The notes: generated by a model not told the origin, from the letters alone. A DNA stretch of 15,164 bases from Caulobacterales bacterium 32-69-10 (GCA_002280485.1 NCED01000076.1:1-15164), one strand, 5' to 3'; counted from the first letter of the stretch, positions 1-9,172 are shown. Program-made: numbers and translations.

Positions 1-1025
1 GGGGCGCCGGCGGCGGCGGGGGCGGCGGCAGCGCCGGGCGCGGGCCCCGCCGCCGGAGCGGGGGCGGCCGGAGCGCCGACGATCACGGGGGCCCGTCCGG
101 CGATGGCGGCGTCGAGGTCCTCGCGCTCCTGCGGGGACAGGCTTGGCAGCGGGGCGGAGGCCAGGGCGGCTTGGTCGACCATCTGCGAGAAGTCGTCGAA
201 GACCAGGATGCGCACATAGTCGATGCCGGCGGCGTCGGTGTAAAGCCGCACCCGCCAGGCGCCGCGGAAATCCTGGGTCGCCACCCCCACCGGCAGGCCG
301 CGCGGATAAAGCCCGCCGTCGCCGGAGGTAAGGATGCGGTCGCCTTCCTTGAGGGCGTCGCGGCCACGCACATACTCCAGCCGCGGAACCAGGCCCCCGT
401 CGCCGGTCAGTATGGCCCGGGCGTTGGTGCGGTCGACCAGGACCGGCGTGCGGCTGTCGATATCGGTGAGCAGGAGCACGCGGCTGGCGTTGCGCGAGAC
501 GCCGACGACCCGGCCGACGACGCCCTTCTCGGACAGCACCGGATTGCCGACCTTGACGCCCTTTTCCGCGCCGGCGTCGGCCAGGCGGGCGTTGGCGAAG
601 GGCCCGCGGGCGTCGGAAACCACCCGGGCCGAGACCATGGGGATGGGCGGCTCGGTGCGCAGCTTCAGCAGCGCCTCGTAGCGGGTGTTGACGTTCTTCA
701 GCGCGATGGCCGCGTCGCGCCAGCGCTCCAGCTCGGCGACCCGCTTCCTGAGGCGGCGATTTTCGGAGGCGGCGAAGAAATAGCCGCCGACATAATCGAG
801 GCCCTGCCCGACCCAGCGCACCGGGGCGGCGATCACGCCCGCGACCGGGGCGACCATCAGGTCGAATTCGCTGCGGGCGGCCCCGTAGCCGCCGGGCTCG
901 ATCTGCTCGCGCCGGTCGGCGAACAGCAGCGCCATGGCGAGGATCATCGCGAGGATGGCGGCAGCCGCCCCCGTCCAGGTCAGAGGGACCCTTAGATCCT
1001 GGAATGGGCCTTCCCTGTACGCCAA
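1..1025 (-). CDS. mreC: Rod shape-determining protein MreC (partial, C-terminus beyond left edge)
   Basis: MreC is an inner-membrane-anchored periplasmic scaffold of the elongasome that links MreB to the cell-wall synthases. About 341 residues are visible. A short cytoplasmic start (AYREGPFQDLRVPL) is followed by one membrane segment at about 16-36, a coiled coil at about 85-122 (ENRRLRKRVAELERW) and the beta-rich MreC core at about 128-280. The tail is low-complexity Ala/Pro and is still open at base 1. The start is TTG at 1023-1025: an in-frame TGA lies upstream, GGAGG sits five bases before the TTG, and the next in-frame ATG would fall inside the membrane segment. It lies 42 bases downstream of mreB on the same strand, the usual mreB-mreC operon order. 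The identification is firm; the tail length is unknown. Confidence 0.93.
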   Translation of the reverse strand, partial: MAYREGPFQDLRVPLTWTGAAAAILAMILAMALLFADRREQIEPGGYGAARSEFDLMVAPVAGVIAAPVRWVGQGLDYVGGYFFAASENRRLRKRVAELERWRDAAIALKNVNTRYEALLKLRTEPPIPMVSARVVSDARGPFANARLADAGAEKGVKVGNPVLSEKGVVGRVVGVSRNASRVLLLTDIDSRTPVLVDRTNARAILTGDGGLVPRLEYVRGRDALKEGDRILTSGDGGLYPRGLPVGVATQDFRGAWRVRLYTDAAGIDYVRILVFDDFSQMVDQAALASAPLPSLSPQEREDLDAAIAGRAPVIVGAPAAPAPAAGPAPGAAAAPAAAGA

Positions 1026-1067
1026 GCCGGCCTCCGCAGAGCCGACTCAAACGGCCGGCGTTTCAGC

Positions 1068-3192
<2,125 letters not shown>

Positions 3193-3210
3193 TTGAACCT
3201 CGAATACCGG

Positions 3211-3324
3211 CCCCCTCAGTCAGGCTGCGCCTGACAGCTCCCCCACGTTCGTGGGGGAGCCGAGGTGTTTTGCTCGCCTCTCACCGCGGAGCGGGGGAGG
3301 TGGCCGCGAAGCGGACGGAGGGGG
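3211..3324. repeat. Inverted pair of intergenic palindromic repeats
   Basis: Two related units face each other between leuA and the DMT gene. Unit 1 (3211 to about 3260) starts CCCCCTC and holds two hairpins: GTCAGGC-TGC-GCCTGAC (3219-3235) and a stem CTCCCCCAC/GTGGGGGAG with loop GTTC (3238-3259). Unit 2 (about 3278-3324), read on the minus strand, also starts CCCCCTC and holds CCGC-TTC-GCGG and a second imperfect CTCCCCC hairpin. The layout matches a dispersed intergenic element that I recall from Caulobacterales genomes. It may end or stabilise the leuA transcript, since it begins just after the leuA stop. Confidence 0.7.
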
Positions 3325-3338
3325 CGAGTATTCCCCGC

Positions 3339-4916
3339 CTAGAAGCCGCTGGGGGCCAGGGCGCGATCGGGGGCGGTGCGTTCGCGGCGGGCGATGAGGT
3401 TGGCCAGGGCCTTGGCGTAGGCCTTCGCGGAGGCCACGAGGGTGTCGGTGTCGGCCGAGTGGCCGGTGGCGATATAGCCGCCGTCCTCCAGCCGCACGGT
3501 GACCTGGGCCTGGGCGTCGGTGCCCTCCGTCACGGCGTGGACCTGGAACAGCTGCAGGATCGCGTCGTGGGGCTGGATCTGGCGGATGGCGTTGAACACC
3601 GCGTCGACCGGGCCGTCGCCGGTGGCGGTGGCCGTCTGCTCACGACCGTCGACCGTCATGGTCAGTTCGGCGGTCTGCGGGCCGTCGGTGCCGGCCACCA
3701 CCCGCAGGTGCGCGACCTGCAGGCTTTCGGCGTCCTGGCTCAGGCTCTCCGACACCAGGGCGATGATGTCGTCGTCGTAGACGTGCTTCTTCTTGTCGGC
3801 CAGTTCCTTGAAGCGGACGAAGGCCTCGTTCATGCCGTTGTCGCCCAGCTCGTAGCCCAGGGCCTTCAGCTTGTCCTTGAAGGCGTGGCGGCCCGAGTGC
3901 TTGCCCATGACCAGGGCGGTGCCGCCCTGCCCCACCGACTCCGGGGTCATGATCTCGTAGGTGTCGCGGTTCTTCAGCATCCCGTCCTGGTGGATGCCGC
4001 TCTCGTGGGCGAAGGCGTTCTTGCCGACGATCGCCTTGTTGAACTGCACCGGAAAGCCGGTGATGGCCGAGACGTAGCGGGAGGCCCGGGTGATCTGCGG
4101 GGTCTCGATGCCGGTGTGGAAGGGCAGCCGGTCGCGGCGCGTCTTCAGCGTCATGACGATCTCTTCCAGGGCGGCGTTGCCGGCCCGCTCGCCCAGGCCG
4201 TTCATGGCGCACTCGACCTGGCGCGCCCCGCCCTGGACCCCGGCCAGGGAGTTGGCGACGGCCAGGCCCAGGTCGTTGTGGCAGTGGGTGGAGAACACCA
4301 CGGTGTCGGCGCCCGGCACGCTCTCGATCAGGTCGCGGAAGATCTCGCCGTATTCGTCGGGATAGCTGTAGCCGACTGTGTCGGGGATGTTGATGGTGCC
4401 GGCGCCGGCGCGGATCGCCGCCTCGACGCTGCGCTTCAGGAAGTCGCGCTCGGTGCGGGTGGCGTCCTGGGCCGACCACTCCACGTCGCCGCACAGGTTG
4501 CGGGCGTAGGTCACCGACATGGTGATCGCCTCCAGCACATCTTCCGGCGACATGCGCAGGATGTAGTCCCGGTGCTGTGGGCTGGTGGACATGAAGGTGT
4601 GGATACGGCCCCGCGCCGCGGGCCTGATGGCCTCGGCCGCCCGGTCGATGTCCTTCTCCGAAGCCCTGGCCAGGCCGGCGATGGTCGAGCGGGTGACGAT
4701 CTTGGAGACCTCGCGCACCGCCTCGAAGTCGCCGTTGGAGGCGATGGGGAAGCCGGCCTCGATGATATCGACCCCCAGCTCCTCGAGGATCTTGGCCAGC
4801 TCCAGCTTCTCGGCCAGGGACATCGAGGCGCCGGGCGCCTGCTCCCCGTCGCGCATGGTGGTGTCGAAGATCAGCACGCGATCCTTGTCGCGAGCGGGTA
4901 CGGCTTGGACGGTCAT
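3339..4916 (-). CDS. leuA: 2-isopropylmalate synthase LeuA
   Basis: LeuA catalyses the first committed step of leucine synthesis, condensing acetyl-CoA with 2-oxoisovalerate to give 2-isopropylmalate in the cytoplasm. The 525 residues match the bacterial family. The catalytic TIM barrel starts with the metal-binding DTTMRDGEQAPG (18-29) and includes STHCHNDLG with the metal-ligand histidines 211 and 213, the NGLGERAGN motif, and HESGIHQDGMLK in the linker. The last 130 or so residues form the regulatory domain that binds leucine for feedback inhibition. The ATG at 4916 has only a weak ribosome site (GAGAT). Upstream is a leader with a short Leu-containing ORF and a strong hairpin, which suggests attenuation in addition to feedback control. 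No other leucine genes are in the window. Confidence 0.96.
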   Translation of the reverse strand: MTVQAVPARDKDRVLIFDTTMRDGEQAPGASMSLAEKLELAKILEELGVDIIEAGFPIASNGDFEAVREVSKIVTRSTIAGLARASEKDIDRAAEAIRPAARGRIHTFMSTSPQHRDYILRMSPEDVLEAITMSVTYARNLCGDVEWSAQDATRTERDFLKRSVEAAIRAGAGTINIPDTVGYSYPDEYGEIFRDLIESVPGADTVVFSTHCHNDLGLAVANSLAGVQGGARQVECAMNGLGERAGNAALEEIVMTLKTRRDRLPFHTGIETPQITRASRYVSAITGFPVQFNKAIVGKNAFAHESGIHQDGMLKNRDTYEIMTPESVGQGGTALVMGKHSGRHAFKDKLKALGYELGDNGMNEAFVRFKELADKKKHVYDDDIIALVSESLSQDAESLQVAHLRVVAGTDGPQTAELTMTVDGREQTATATGDGPVDAVFNAIRQIQPHDAILQLFQVHAVTEGTDAQAQVTVRLEDGGYIATGHSADTDTLVASAKAYAKALANLIARRERTAPDRALAPSGF

Positions 4917-4968
4917 TGGAAGATCTCGGTCTGGAAGGTCGGGCGGGTGTCGGGCGATGCGGGTTCGT

Positions 4969-5019
4969 CCCCTGGGCGCCCGGCTCCGCCGTAACGGAGC
5001 CTAGGGGCGCGCCCAGGGG
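4969..5019 (-). promoter_or_regulatory. Large hairpin in the leuA leader (candidate attenuator)
   Basis: An 11-base arm at 5009-5019 pairs perfectly with 4969-4979 (CCCCTGGGCGC on the transcript with GCGCCCAGGGG). Inside it is a second perfect 7-base stem at 4982-4988/4995-5001 with a six-base loop. The leader ORF ends within this structure, and its stop (5001-5003) touches the inner stem. The 5' arm is therefore covered by a ribosome finishing the leader peptide. A competing pairing is possible between 5051-5056 (GCGCCC, transcript sense) and 5009-5014 (GGGCGC). No U-run follows, so it is not a textbook intrinsic terminator. The structure is seen directly; its role as an attenuator is inferred. 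Confidence 0.6.
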
Positions 5020-5093
5020 CGGCTAAGGCGCAGCAGCCCGCGGCCCGGGAGGGCGCAAGGCAGTGCGGCGGCGTTGGCGCGCGTCCGTGTCAT
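5001..5093 (-). CDS. Putative 30-aa leucine leader peptide upstream of leuA
   Basis: A short ORF of 30 codons starts at ATG 5091-5093 and ends at TAG 5001-5003, 84 bases before leuA. It contains five Leu codons, including an adjacent CTG CTG pair and a CTT two codons later (residues 11, 15, 20, 21 and 23). An in-frame TAG lies three codons upstream of the ATG, so this is the only start. There is no ribosome site. The -10 box ends seven bases before the ATG, so the transcript probably begins at or next to the ATG and the mRNA is leaderless. This is the arrangement known for the trp leader peptide of Sinorhizobium. Leu content is modest, so function as a leucine sensor is inference. Confidence 0.5.
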   Translation of the reverse strand: MTRTRANAAALPCALPGRGLLRLSRPWARP

Positions 5094-5100
5094 GGCGAGC

Positions 5101-5129
5101 TATCTAGCGCTTGAACGGGTTTTGCGCAA
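5101..5129 (-). promoter_or_regulatory. Predicted leuA leader promoter (housekeeping sigma type)
   Basis: Read on the minus strand, TTGCGCA (5123-5129) and GCTAGATA (5101-5108) are separated by 14 bases. The Caulobacter housekeeping consensus, as I recall it, is TTGACGS-N10-14-GCTANAWC. The -10 box matches at seven of eight positions and the -35 box is partial. The expected transcription start falls at or within a base or two of the leader-peptide ATG at 5093. Confidence 0.55.
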
Positions 5130-5140
5130 GAGATTTGCGC
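5124..5140. promoter_or_regulatory. Palindrome overlapping the leuA -35 box (candidate operator)
   Basis: GCGCAA-GAGAT-TTGCGC is a perfect 6-base inverted repeat with a 5-base spacer. It covers the predicted -35 region of the leuA leader promoter and extends upstream. The size and position suit a dimeric transcription factor, either a repressor at the -35 or an activator just upstream. No factor can be named. In this G+C-rich DNA a palindrome of this size could arise by chance. Confidence 0.35.
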
Positions 5141-5200
5141 CAGACCGGCCGAGTTTGATCGTGCGAGCAATAATTTACCCATATGACGGACGAAAGCGCA

Positions 5201-5861
5201 CTAATCTTCCGTCTTCAGGCCTTCTCGCCGCCTTATCCACGCCCGCGCCGCCAGGGCCGAGGCGATCCACAGGGCGGCGGCCAGGGCCAGGACCAGCCAG
5301 TTCTGGGCCCCGCCCCCGCTCAGGGCCCGCACCACCGAGGCGCCGGCGAAGGCGGTCAGGGCGATCTTGGGCACGATGCCGATGGCGGTGCCGGCGGCGA
5401 AGTCGCGCAGGCGCATGGGGGTCACCCCCGCGGCCATGTTGACGACGATGAAGGGGGCCGACGGCGCCAGGCGCACGATCAGGCTGGCGGTGAAGCCGTT
5501 GCGGCCCACCATGGCCATGAACCGCTTGAGACCCTCGCCGCCCACCCGCTCAAGGGCCCGGGCGCCGAACCTGCGGCCCAGGAAGAAGCCGACCAGGGAC
5601 GACACCAGGGTGCCGATCCAGCTGTAGGCGAAGCCCGCCCATGGCCCGAAGGCCACCACCGCCGCGGCGATCAGCACGAACTGCGGCACGCCCAGGAAGG
5701 CGAAGGCGGCGAAGCTGGCCACCGCCGCCGGCAGGGCCCCCGAGCAGGGAGGAGCCGAACAGGAACACCAGCCCCACCCCGCCGAACAGCAGGAAAGAGG
5801 CCGCCACGGACCCCCAGGCCCTGGCGTCCATGTCCATCACGAAGCGGAACAATCGGCGCAT
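5201..5861 (-). pseudogene. TVP38/TMEM64 (DedA/VTT-like) membrane protein, frameshifted
   Basis: The gene reads in two frames. The 5' part starts at ATG 5861 (MRRLFRFVMDMDARAWG) and gives one membrane helix ending FLFGSSLL. The 3' part (in frame to the stop at 5201; longest intact ORF from GTG 5722) carries the VTT core: VPQFVLIAAAVVAFGPWAGF, then LVGFFLGRRFGA, LIVRLAPSAPFIVVN and IGIVPKIALTAF. Dropping one base from the five-C run on the plus strand near 5736-5740 joins both parts into one 219-residue protein (FGSSLLGALPAAVASF), close to family size. This fits either a recent frameshift or a sequencing error. The family comprises inner-membrane proteins linked to lipid scrambling or transport. 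No ribosome site precedes the ATG. A GCTATATG -10-like word lies at 5870-5877 without a convincing -35. The gene is divergent from mlaA. Confidence 0.75.
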
Positions 5862-5942
5862 TGCGGCGGCATATAGCGCGCCGGTCGAAAATCCCAGCCG
5901 CGGCGCGGTCGGGCTCGACTCGCGCACCGGGTGCGCCATGAA

Positions 5943-5968
5943 TGCACGGGCGCCGGTTGCGCTATAAG
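5943..5968 (+). promoter_or_regulatory. Predicted mlaA-mlaC promoter
   Basis: GCTATAAG (5961-5968) matches seven of eight positions of the Caulobacter -10 consensus GCTANAWC. TGCACGG (5943-5949) matches the -35 TTGACGS at five of seven, with an 11-base spacer. This would give an untranslated leader of about 35 bases before the mlaA start at 6011. It is a pattern-based prediction only. Confidence 0.45.
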
Positions 5969-6010
5969 CTCGGCAATTCCATCTGTGCAGCGGTTGTGTG
6001 TGGAGGCGTA

Positions 6011-6883
6011 ATGGAGTTCCGTCCGTCCCTGCTCCGTCGGGTGGTCGCACCCGTCGCCGCGGCGACGGCGTTTCTGGCCGCCGGCGCCGCCCTGGCGCAG
6101 TCGGACACGATGGGGCCCGCCCGCGCCAATGACCCGCTCGAGGGGTTGAACCGCGGCCTCTATGCGATCCACCAGGGCGTCGACAAGGTCATCCTGCGCC
6201 CGGCGGCCAAGGTCTATATCGCCGTCATCCCCCGCCCCCTGCGCCAGGGGGTCCACAATGTGATCCTCAACCTCGGTGAGCCGATCACGGTGGTGAACGA
6301 CATCCTGCAGCTGAAGATCGGCAAGGCGGCGACGGCGACAACCCGCTTCGCCGCCAACTCGACGGTGGGGGTGCTCGGCCTGTTCGACGTGGCGGGCCGG
6401 AGCGGCCTGCCCTACCACGCCGCCGACTTCGGCCAGACCCTGGGCCGGTACGGCGTGCCGTCGGGCCCCTATCTCTTCATCCCCGTGCTGGGCCCTTCGA
6501 CCGTGCGCGACGCGGGGAGCCGGTTCGTCGACCTGACCATCGATCCGGTCCGCAACGTGCACTTCGACGGCGAGCGGACCTTCCGGACCACCCGCATGGT
6601 GGTCGGCGCCCTGGACCTCCGCGCCCTTTACGACAAGGACATCGACGAGCTGAACCGTTCGGCCACCGACCCCTATGTGACGATGCGATCGGCCTATCTG
6701 CAGAACCGCCAGTCGTTTATCAGCGGCGGGCAGGTCGACGTGCAGTCGCTGCCCAGCTTCGGACCGGAGACGCCCCCCGCCGCCCCCCGGCCCCGCAGCG
6801 AGGCCGACGGAGCCCCCGGCCAGCAGGCGGCGCCCGATCAGCGTATGGTCGTCGCAGACTCGTTCTTCAGGAGTATCCAATGA
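6011..6883 (+). CDS. mlaA: MlaA/VacJ-family outer-membrane phospholipid transport protein
   Basis: MlaA sits in the outer membrane and removes misplaced phospholipids from the outer leaflet, passing them to periplasmic MlaC. Of 290 residues, about 1-29 form a signal peptide (cut near AALA). The MlaA domain follows, with the hallmark NDPLEGLNRGLYAIH (40-54), then ILNLGEPITVVNDILQ and the GPYLFIPVLGPSTVRDAGSRFVD block. A Pro/Ala-rich tail is at about 253-275. The ATG at 6011 is chosen over an upstream ATG at 5942 because GGAGG lies four bases before it and a clean signal peptide follows. Unlike E. coli MlaA it has no lipobox and no cysteine at all, so it cannot be a lipoprotein. It overlaps mlaC by ATGA, implying coupled translation. 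Confidence 0.93.
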   Translation: MEFRPSLLRRVVAPVAAATAFLAAGAALAQSDTMGPARANDPLEGLNRGLYAIHQGVDKVILRPAAKVYIAVIPRPLRQGVHNVILNLGEPITVVNDILQLKIGKAATATTRFAANSTVGVLGLFDVAGRSGLPYHAADFGQTLGRYGVPSGPYLFIPVLGPSTVRDAGSRFVDLTIDPVRNVHFDGERTFRTTRMVVGALDLRALYDKDIDELNRSATDPYVTMRSAYLQNRQSFISGGQVDVQSLPSFGPETPPAAPRPRSEADGAPGQQAAPDQRMVVADSFFRSIQ

Positions 6884-7533
6884 CCCGTGCATGGCGAGCC
6901 GGCCTTTGCGCCCTGGCCCTGATCGGACCCGCCGCCGCGATCATGGCGCTGGGCTCAGTCCCCGCGATGGCGGCCCAGGCCCGCGACGCCGCGGCCGAGG
7001 CCTTCGTCCAGGCCCAGGCCACCCGGGTGCTGCAGGTGCTGAACGACAAGGCGACGCCGCGGGCGGCCAAGCGGCGCACCTTCGAGGCCCTGGTCGACCA
7101 GGTCGCCGACGTGCCGCGGATCACCGACTTCGTGCTGGGCAAGTACAACCGCACCATCACCCCGGCCCAGAAGCAGCAGTTCGCGGCCCTGTTCCGCCGT
7201 TTCGCCACCAACATCTACGAGAGCCGGCTGGGCGACTACGGCGGCGAGACCCTGCGGGTCGTGGGCTCGACCATGCGCACGCCCACCGACGTGATCGTCG
7301 CCACCAAGGCGATGGGCGGCGGGCTGAAGCAGCCGGCGGACATCAACTGGCGAGTGCTGAAGGGCGCCGACGGCCGCTGGCGGGCGGTGGACATGCAGGT
7401 CCAGGGCGTGTGGCTGGCCATCACCCAGCAGCAGGACTTCGTCTCGACCATCGACAACGCCGGCGGCAATGTCGGGGTGCTGATCGCCCAGTTGCAGACC
7501 CAGGTCGCCCAGCAGGACGCCGCCGCCCGCTAG
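6880..7533 (+). CDS. mlaC: MlaC/Ttg2D-family periplasmic phospholipid-binding protein
   Basis: MlaC is a periplasmic shuttle that carries a phospholipid between outer-membrane MlaA and the inner-membrane MlaFEDB transporter. The 217 residues comprise a signal peptide (about 1-32, ending VPAMAA) and one MlaC domain. Within the domain are the VPRITDFVLGKYNRTITPAQ region, FAALFRRFATNIYESRLGDY, and the late INWRVLKGADGRWRAVDMQV and GVWLAITQQQDF strands. The ATG overlaps the mlaA stop, and CAGGAG lies seven bases upstream. The other Mla genes (mlaB, D, E, F) are not in this window. Its stop is shared as a CTAG palindrome with the convergent CAP/RTX gene, leaving no space for a terminator. Confidence 0.92.
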   Translation: MTRAWRAGLCALALIGPAAAIMALGSVPAMAAQARDAAAEAFVQAQATRVLQVLNDKATPRAAKRRTFEALVDQVADVPRITDFVLGKYNRTITPAQKQQFAALFRRFATNIYESRLGDYGGETLRVVGSTMRTPTDVIVATKAMGGGLKQPADINWRVLKGADGRWRAVDMQVQGVWLAITQQQDFVSTIDNAGGNVGVLIAQLQTQVAQQDAAAR

Positions 7534-9065
7534 GCGTACACCAGCCAGTCGCCCATGGCGGCCGGCGACACCCCGGCCAGGCCGAGGCGGTCGCCATTGC
7601 CGAGGTCGATGACCGCCTGGCCCTCGACGGTGACGATCGAATAGGCCGCGCCCGGCGCCAGCTGCACCCGGTCGCCCGCGGCGCTGCTGAAGTCGCTGAC
7701 CCAGTCCGCGCCGCCGCCGGCGCGGATCGCGAAGCGGTCCGCCCCCGCCCCGCCGACGAGGATGTCGTCGCCAAGGTCGCCGGACAGCCAGTCGTTGCCG
7801 TCCTCGCCGTAAACGGTGTCCGCGCCCTGGCCTCCGAAGACCATGTCGGCGCCGGCCCCGCCGTAGACGAGGTCGTCGCCGAGGTTGCCGTTGACGTGGA
7901 CGTCGTCGCCGCCGTCGCCGAACACCTGGTCGGCGCCCTGGCCGCCGCGCACCCAGTCGGCGCCGTCGCCGCCGCGCACCACATCCTGGCCGAGGTTGCC
8001 GTTGACGTCGTCGTTTCCGGCGCCGCCGTCGATGCGGTCGTCGCCGTTCAGGCCGCGCACGACGTCGGCGCCGCTCCCCCCGGTGATGATGTCGCCGCCG
8101 CCCGAACCGTCGATCCGGCGCGCCTCAGGCCCGACCGAGGTCAGGGTGAGCCCCTGGACGCCCAGGCCGACGATGGCGCTGACCGGCCCGGAAACCACGG
8201 CCGAAGCCGAGGTGCGCAGCTCTGTCCCATTCACGATGTCGAGCTTGACGTTGGAGGTCGAGGTCAGGGTGACCGTAACCCCGACGGCGCCCGTCAGGCC
8301 GCCGCCGGTGAAGACCACGGCCTGGGCGCCCGTCGCGAAGGTCTCGAGGGTGTAGCCGCCGCTGGCCCAGCTGGTGACGGCCGAGCCGCCGACGCTGACG
8401 TTCAGCGTCCCAAGCCCCTCGCCCGGCGTATAGAAGCCGTCGCCGGTCACGTCGGTATAGGCGACGCCGAGGATCAGGGCGCCGCTGCTGAAGCGGGATC
8501 CGAAGTCGGCGGTGGTCACCTGCGGTCCGATATCGGTGGCCGGGTCGGTCTCGGCGACGATGGAGACGCCCACCTCGCGCAGCAACCCGTTCATGATGGT
8601 GTCGCGGTGGCCAGGCGGGGTCTGGATGCCCGTTGGCGTGTCGCCCCAGTCGACCATGAAGCCCGCGTGGCCGTAGAGGGGATTCAGGGCGTAGGCGTAG
8701 ACGTTCTCGCCGAGCTGGGTCCAGCCGACATAGCCGGCGTTGGTGGCGCGCTGGCCCAGCGCCGGCTCGCCCGCCACCTGGTGCGATTGCACGTCGGCGG
8801 CGATCATAGCTGCGTTGTGGCCGCGGGCCGCACTGGCCAGGGCCTCGCTCCACGCCACCGGAGGCGCCGGTGTGAGGGCCGCGTACTGGGCCTGCAGGGC
8901 CTGGCCCGAGACATGGAAGAAGTTGAGGGCGGACTGGATGTCGGGGTCGGGCGAGGTCAGCGGCGCATAGCCGGTGAGGTAGCGCGCCGCATCGGCAAGC
9001 GGATTGAGCCGGGCGCTGTTGATCAGCTCCAGCATGTACTGTTCGTCGTTGGAAGGACCGGCCAT
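7530..9065 (-). CDS. CAP-domain protein with C-terminal RTX calcium-binding repeats (likely type I secreted)
   Basis: This 511-residue protein appears to have four regions. A CAP/SCP-like domain (about 10-170) carries NSARLNP, the putative metal-site histidines in ARGHNAAM and GHRDTIMN, and GENVYAY. A beta-rich segment (about 195-290) contains an EF-hand-like DVTGDGFYTPGE. RTX nonapeptides of GGxGxDxxx type lie at about 318-445 and would form a calcium-filled beta-roll. The last 65 residues, ending GDWLVYA, resemble a type I secretion signal. There is no N-terminal signal peptide, which agrees with type I export. The frame is open to 9101, but ATG 9065 has GGAG at proper spacing and no leading junk. 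No type I secretion genes are nearby. The biological role is unknown. Confidence 0.88.
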   Translation of the reverse strand: MAGPSNDEQYMLELINSARLNPLADAARYLTGYAPLTSPDPDIQSALNFFHVSGQALQAQYAALTPAPPVAWSEALASAARGHNAAMIAADVQSHQVAGEPALGQRATNAGYVGWTQLGENVYAYALNPLYGHAGFMVDWGDTPTGIQTPPGHRDTIMNGLLREVGVSIVAETDPATDIGPQVTTADFGSRFSSGALILGVAYTDVTGDGFYTPGEGLGTLNVSVGGSAVTSWASGGYTLETFATGAQAVVFTGGGLTGAVGVTVTLTSTSNVKLDIVNGTELRTSASAVVSGPVSAIVGLGVQGLTLTSVGPEARRIDGSGGGDIITGGSGADVVRGLNGDDRIDGGAGNDDVNGNLGQDVVRGGDGADWVRGGQGADQVFGDGGDDVHVNGNLGDDLVYGGAGADMVFGGQGADTVYGEDGNDWLSGDLGDDILVGGAGADRFAIRAGGGADWVSDFSSAAGDRVQLAPGAAYSIVTVEGQAVIDLGNGDRLGLAGVSPAAMGDWLVYA

Positions 9066-9155
9066 CCGGACTCCGCGCGCTCGCACGACCCCCGCGGTCA
9101 ACCGCCGCCGCGCCTCACGACCACACCCGACGCCGGTAAATGATCCGTTTCGACG

Positions 9156-9172
9156 CCGGGCAGAGCGCCCGG
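9156..9172 (-). terminator. Possible ettA terminator hairpin
   Basis: CCGGGC-AGAGC-GCCCGG forms a 6-base stem starting one base after the ettA stop codon. No T-run follows in the direction of transcription, so it could be a weak or Rho-assisted end, or chance. Confidence 0.35.

Noticed and set aside
1..80. GCC-rich simple repeat at the left edge
   Set aside because: It translates in frame as the Ala/Pro-rich tail of MreC, so it is coding low complexity.
171..995. Long plus-strand ORF opposite mreC
   Set aside because: It is a shadow: antisense of a clear mreC reading frame, with composition typical of reverse frames in G+C-rich DNA and no known domain. The same applies to the plus-strand ORFs at 1110-2114, 3270-4994 and 9285-10859.
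7740..8110. Periodic repeated DNA that could suggest a CRISPR or tandem array
   Set aside because: The period is that of RTX nonapeptide codons (GGxGxDxxx) within an intact reading frame, and the units are diverged.
9066..9101. TTG start at 9101 for the CAP/RTX protein
   Set aside because: ATG 9065 has a good GGAG ribosome site. The extra 12 residues add nothing recognisable.
6891..9143. Very long 750-codon plus-strand ORF
   Set aside because: It runs in a second frame through mlaC and then antisense to the CAP/RTX gene, both of which have firm homology and motifs. Its length comes from G+C-rich codon structure.
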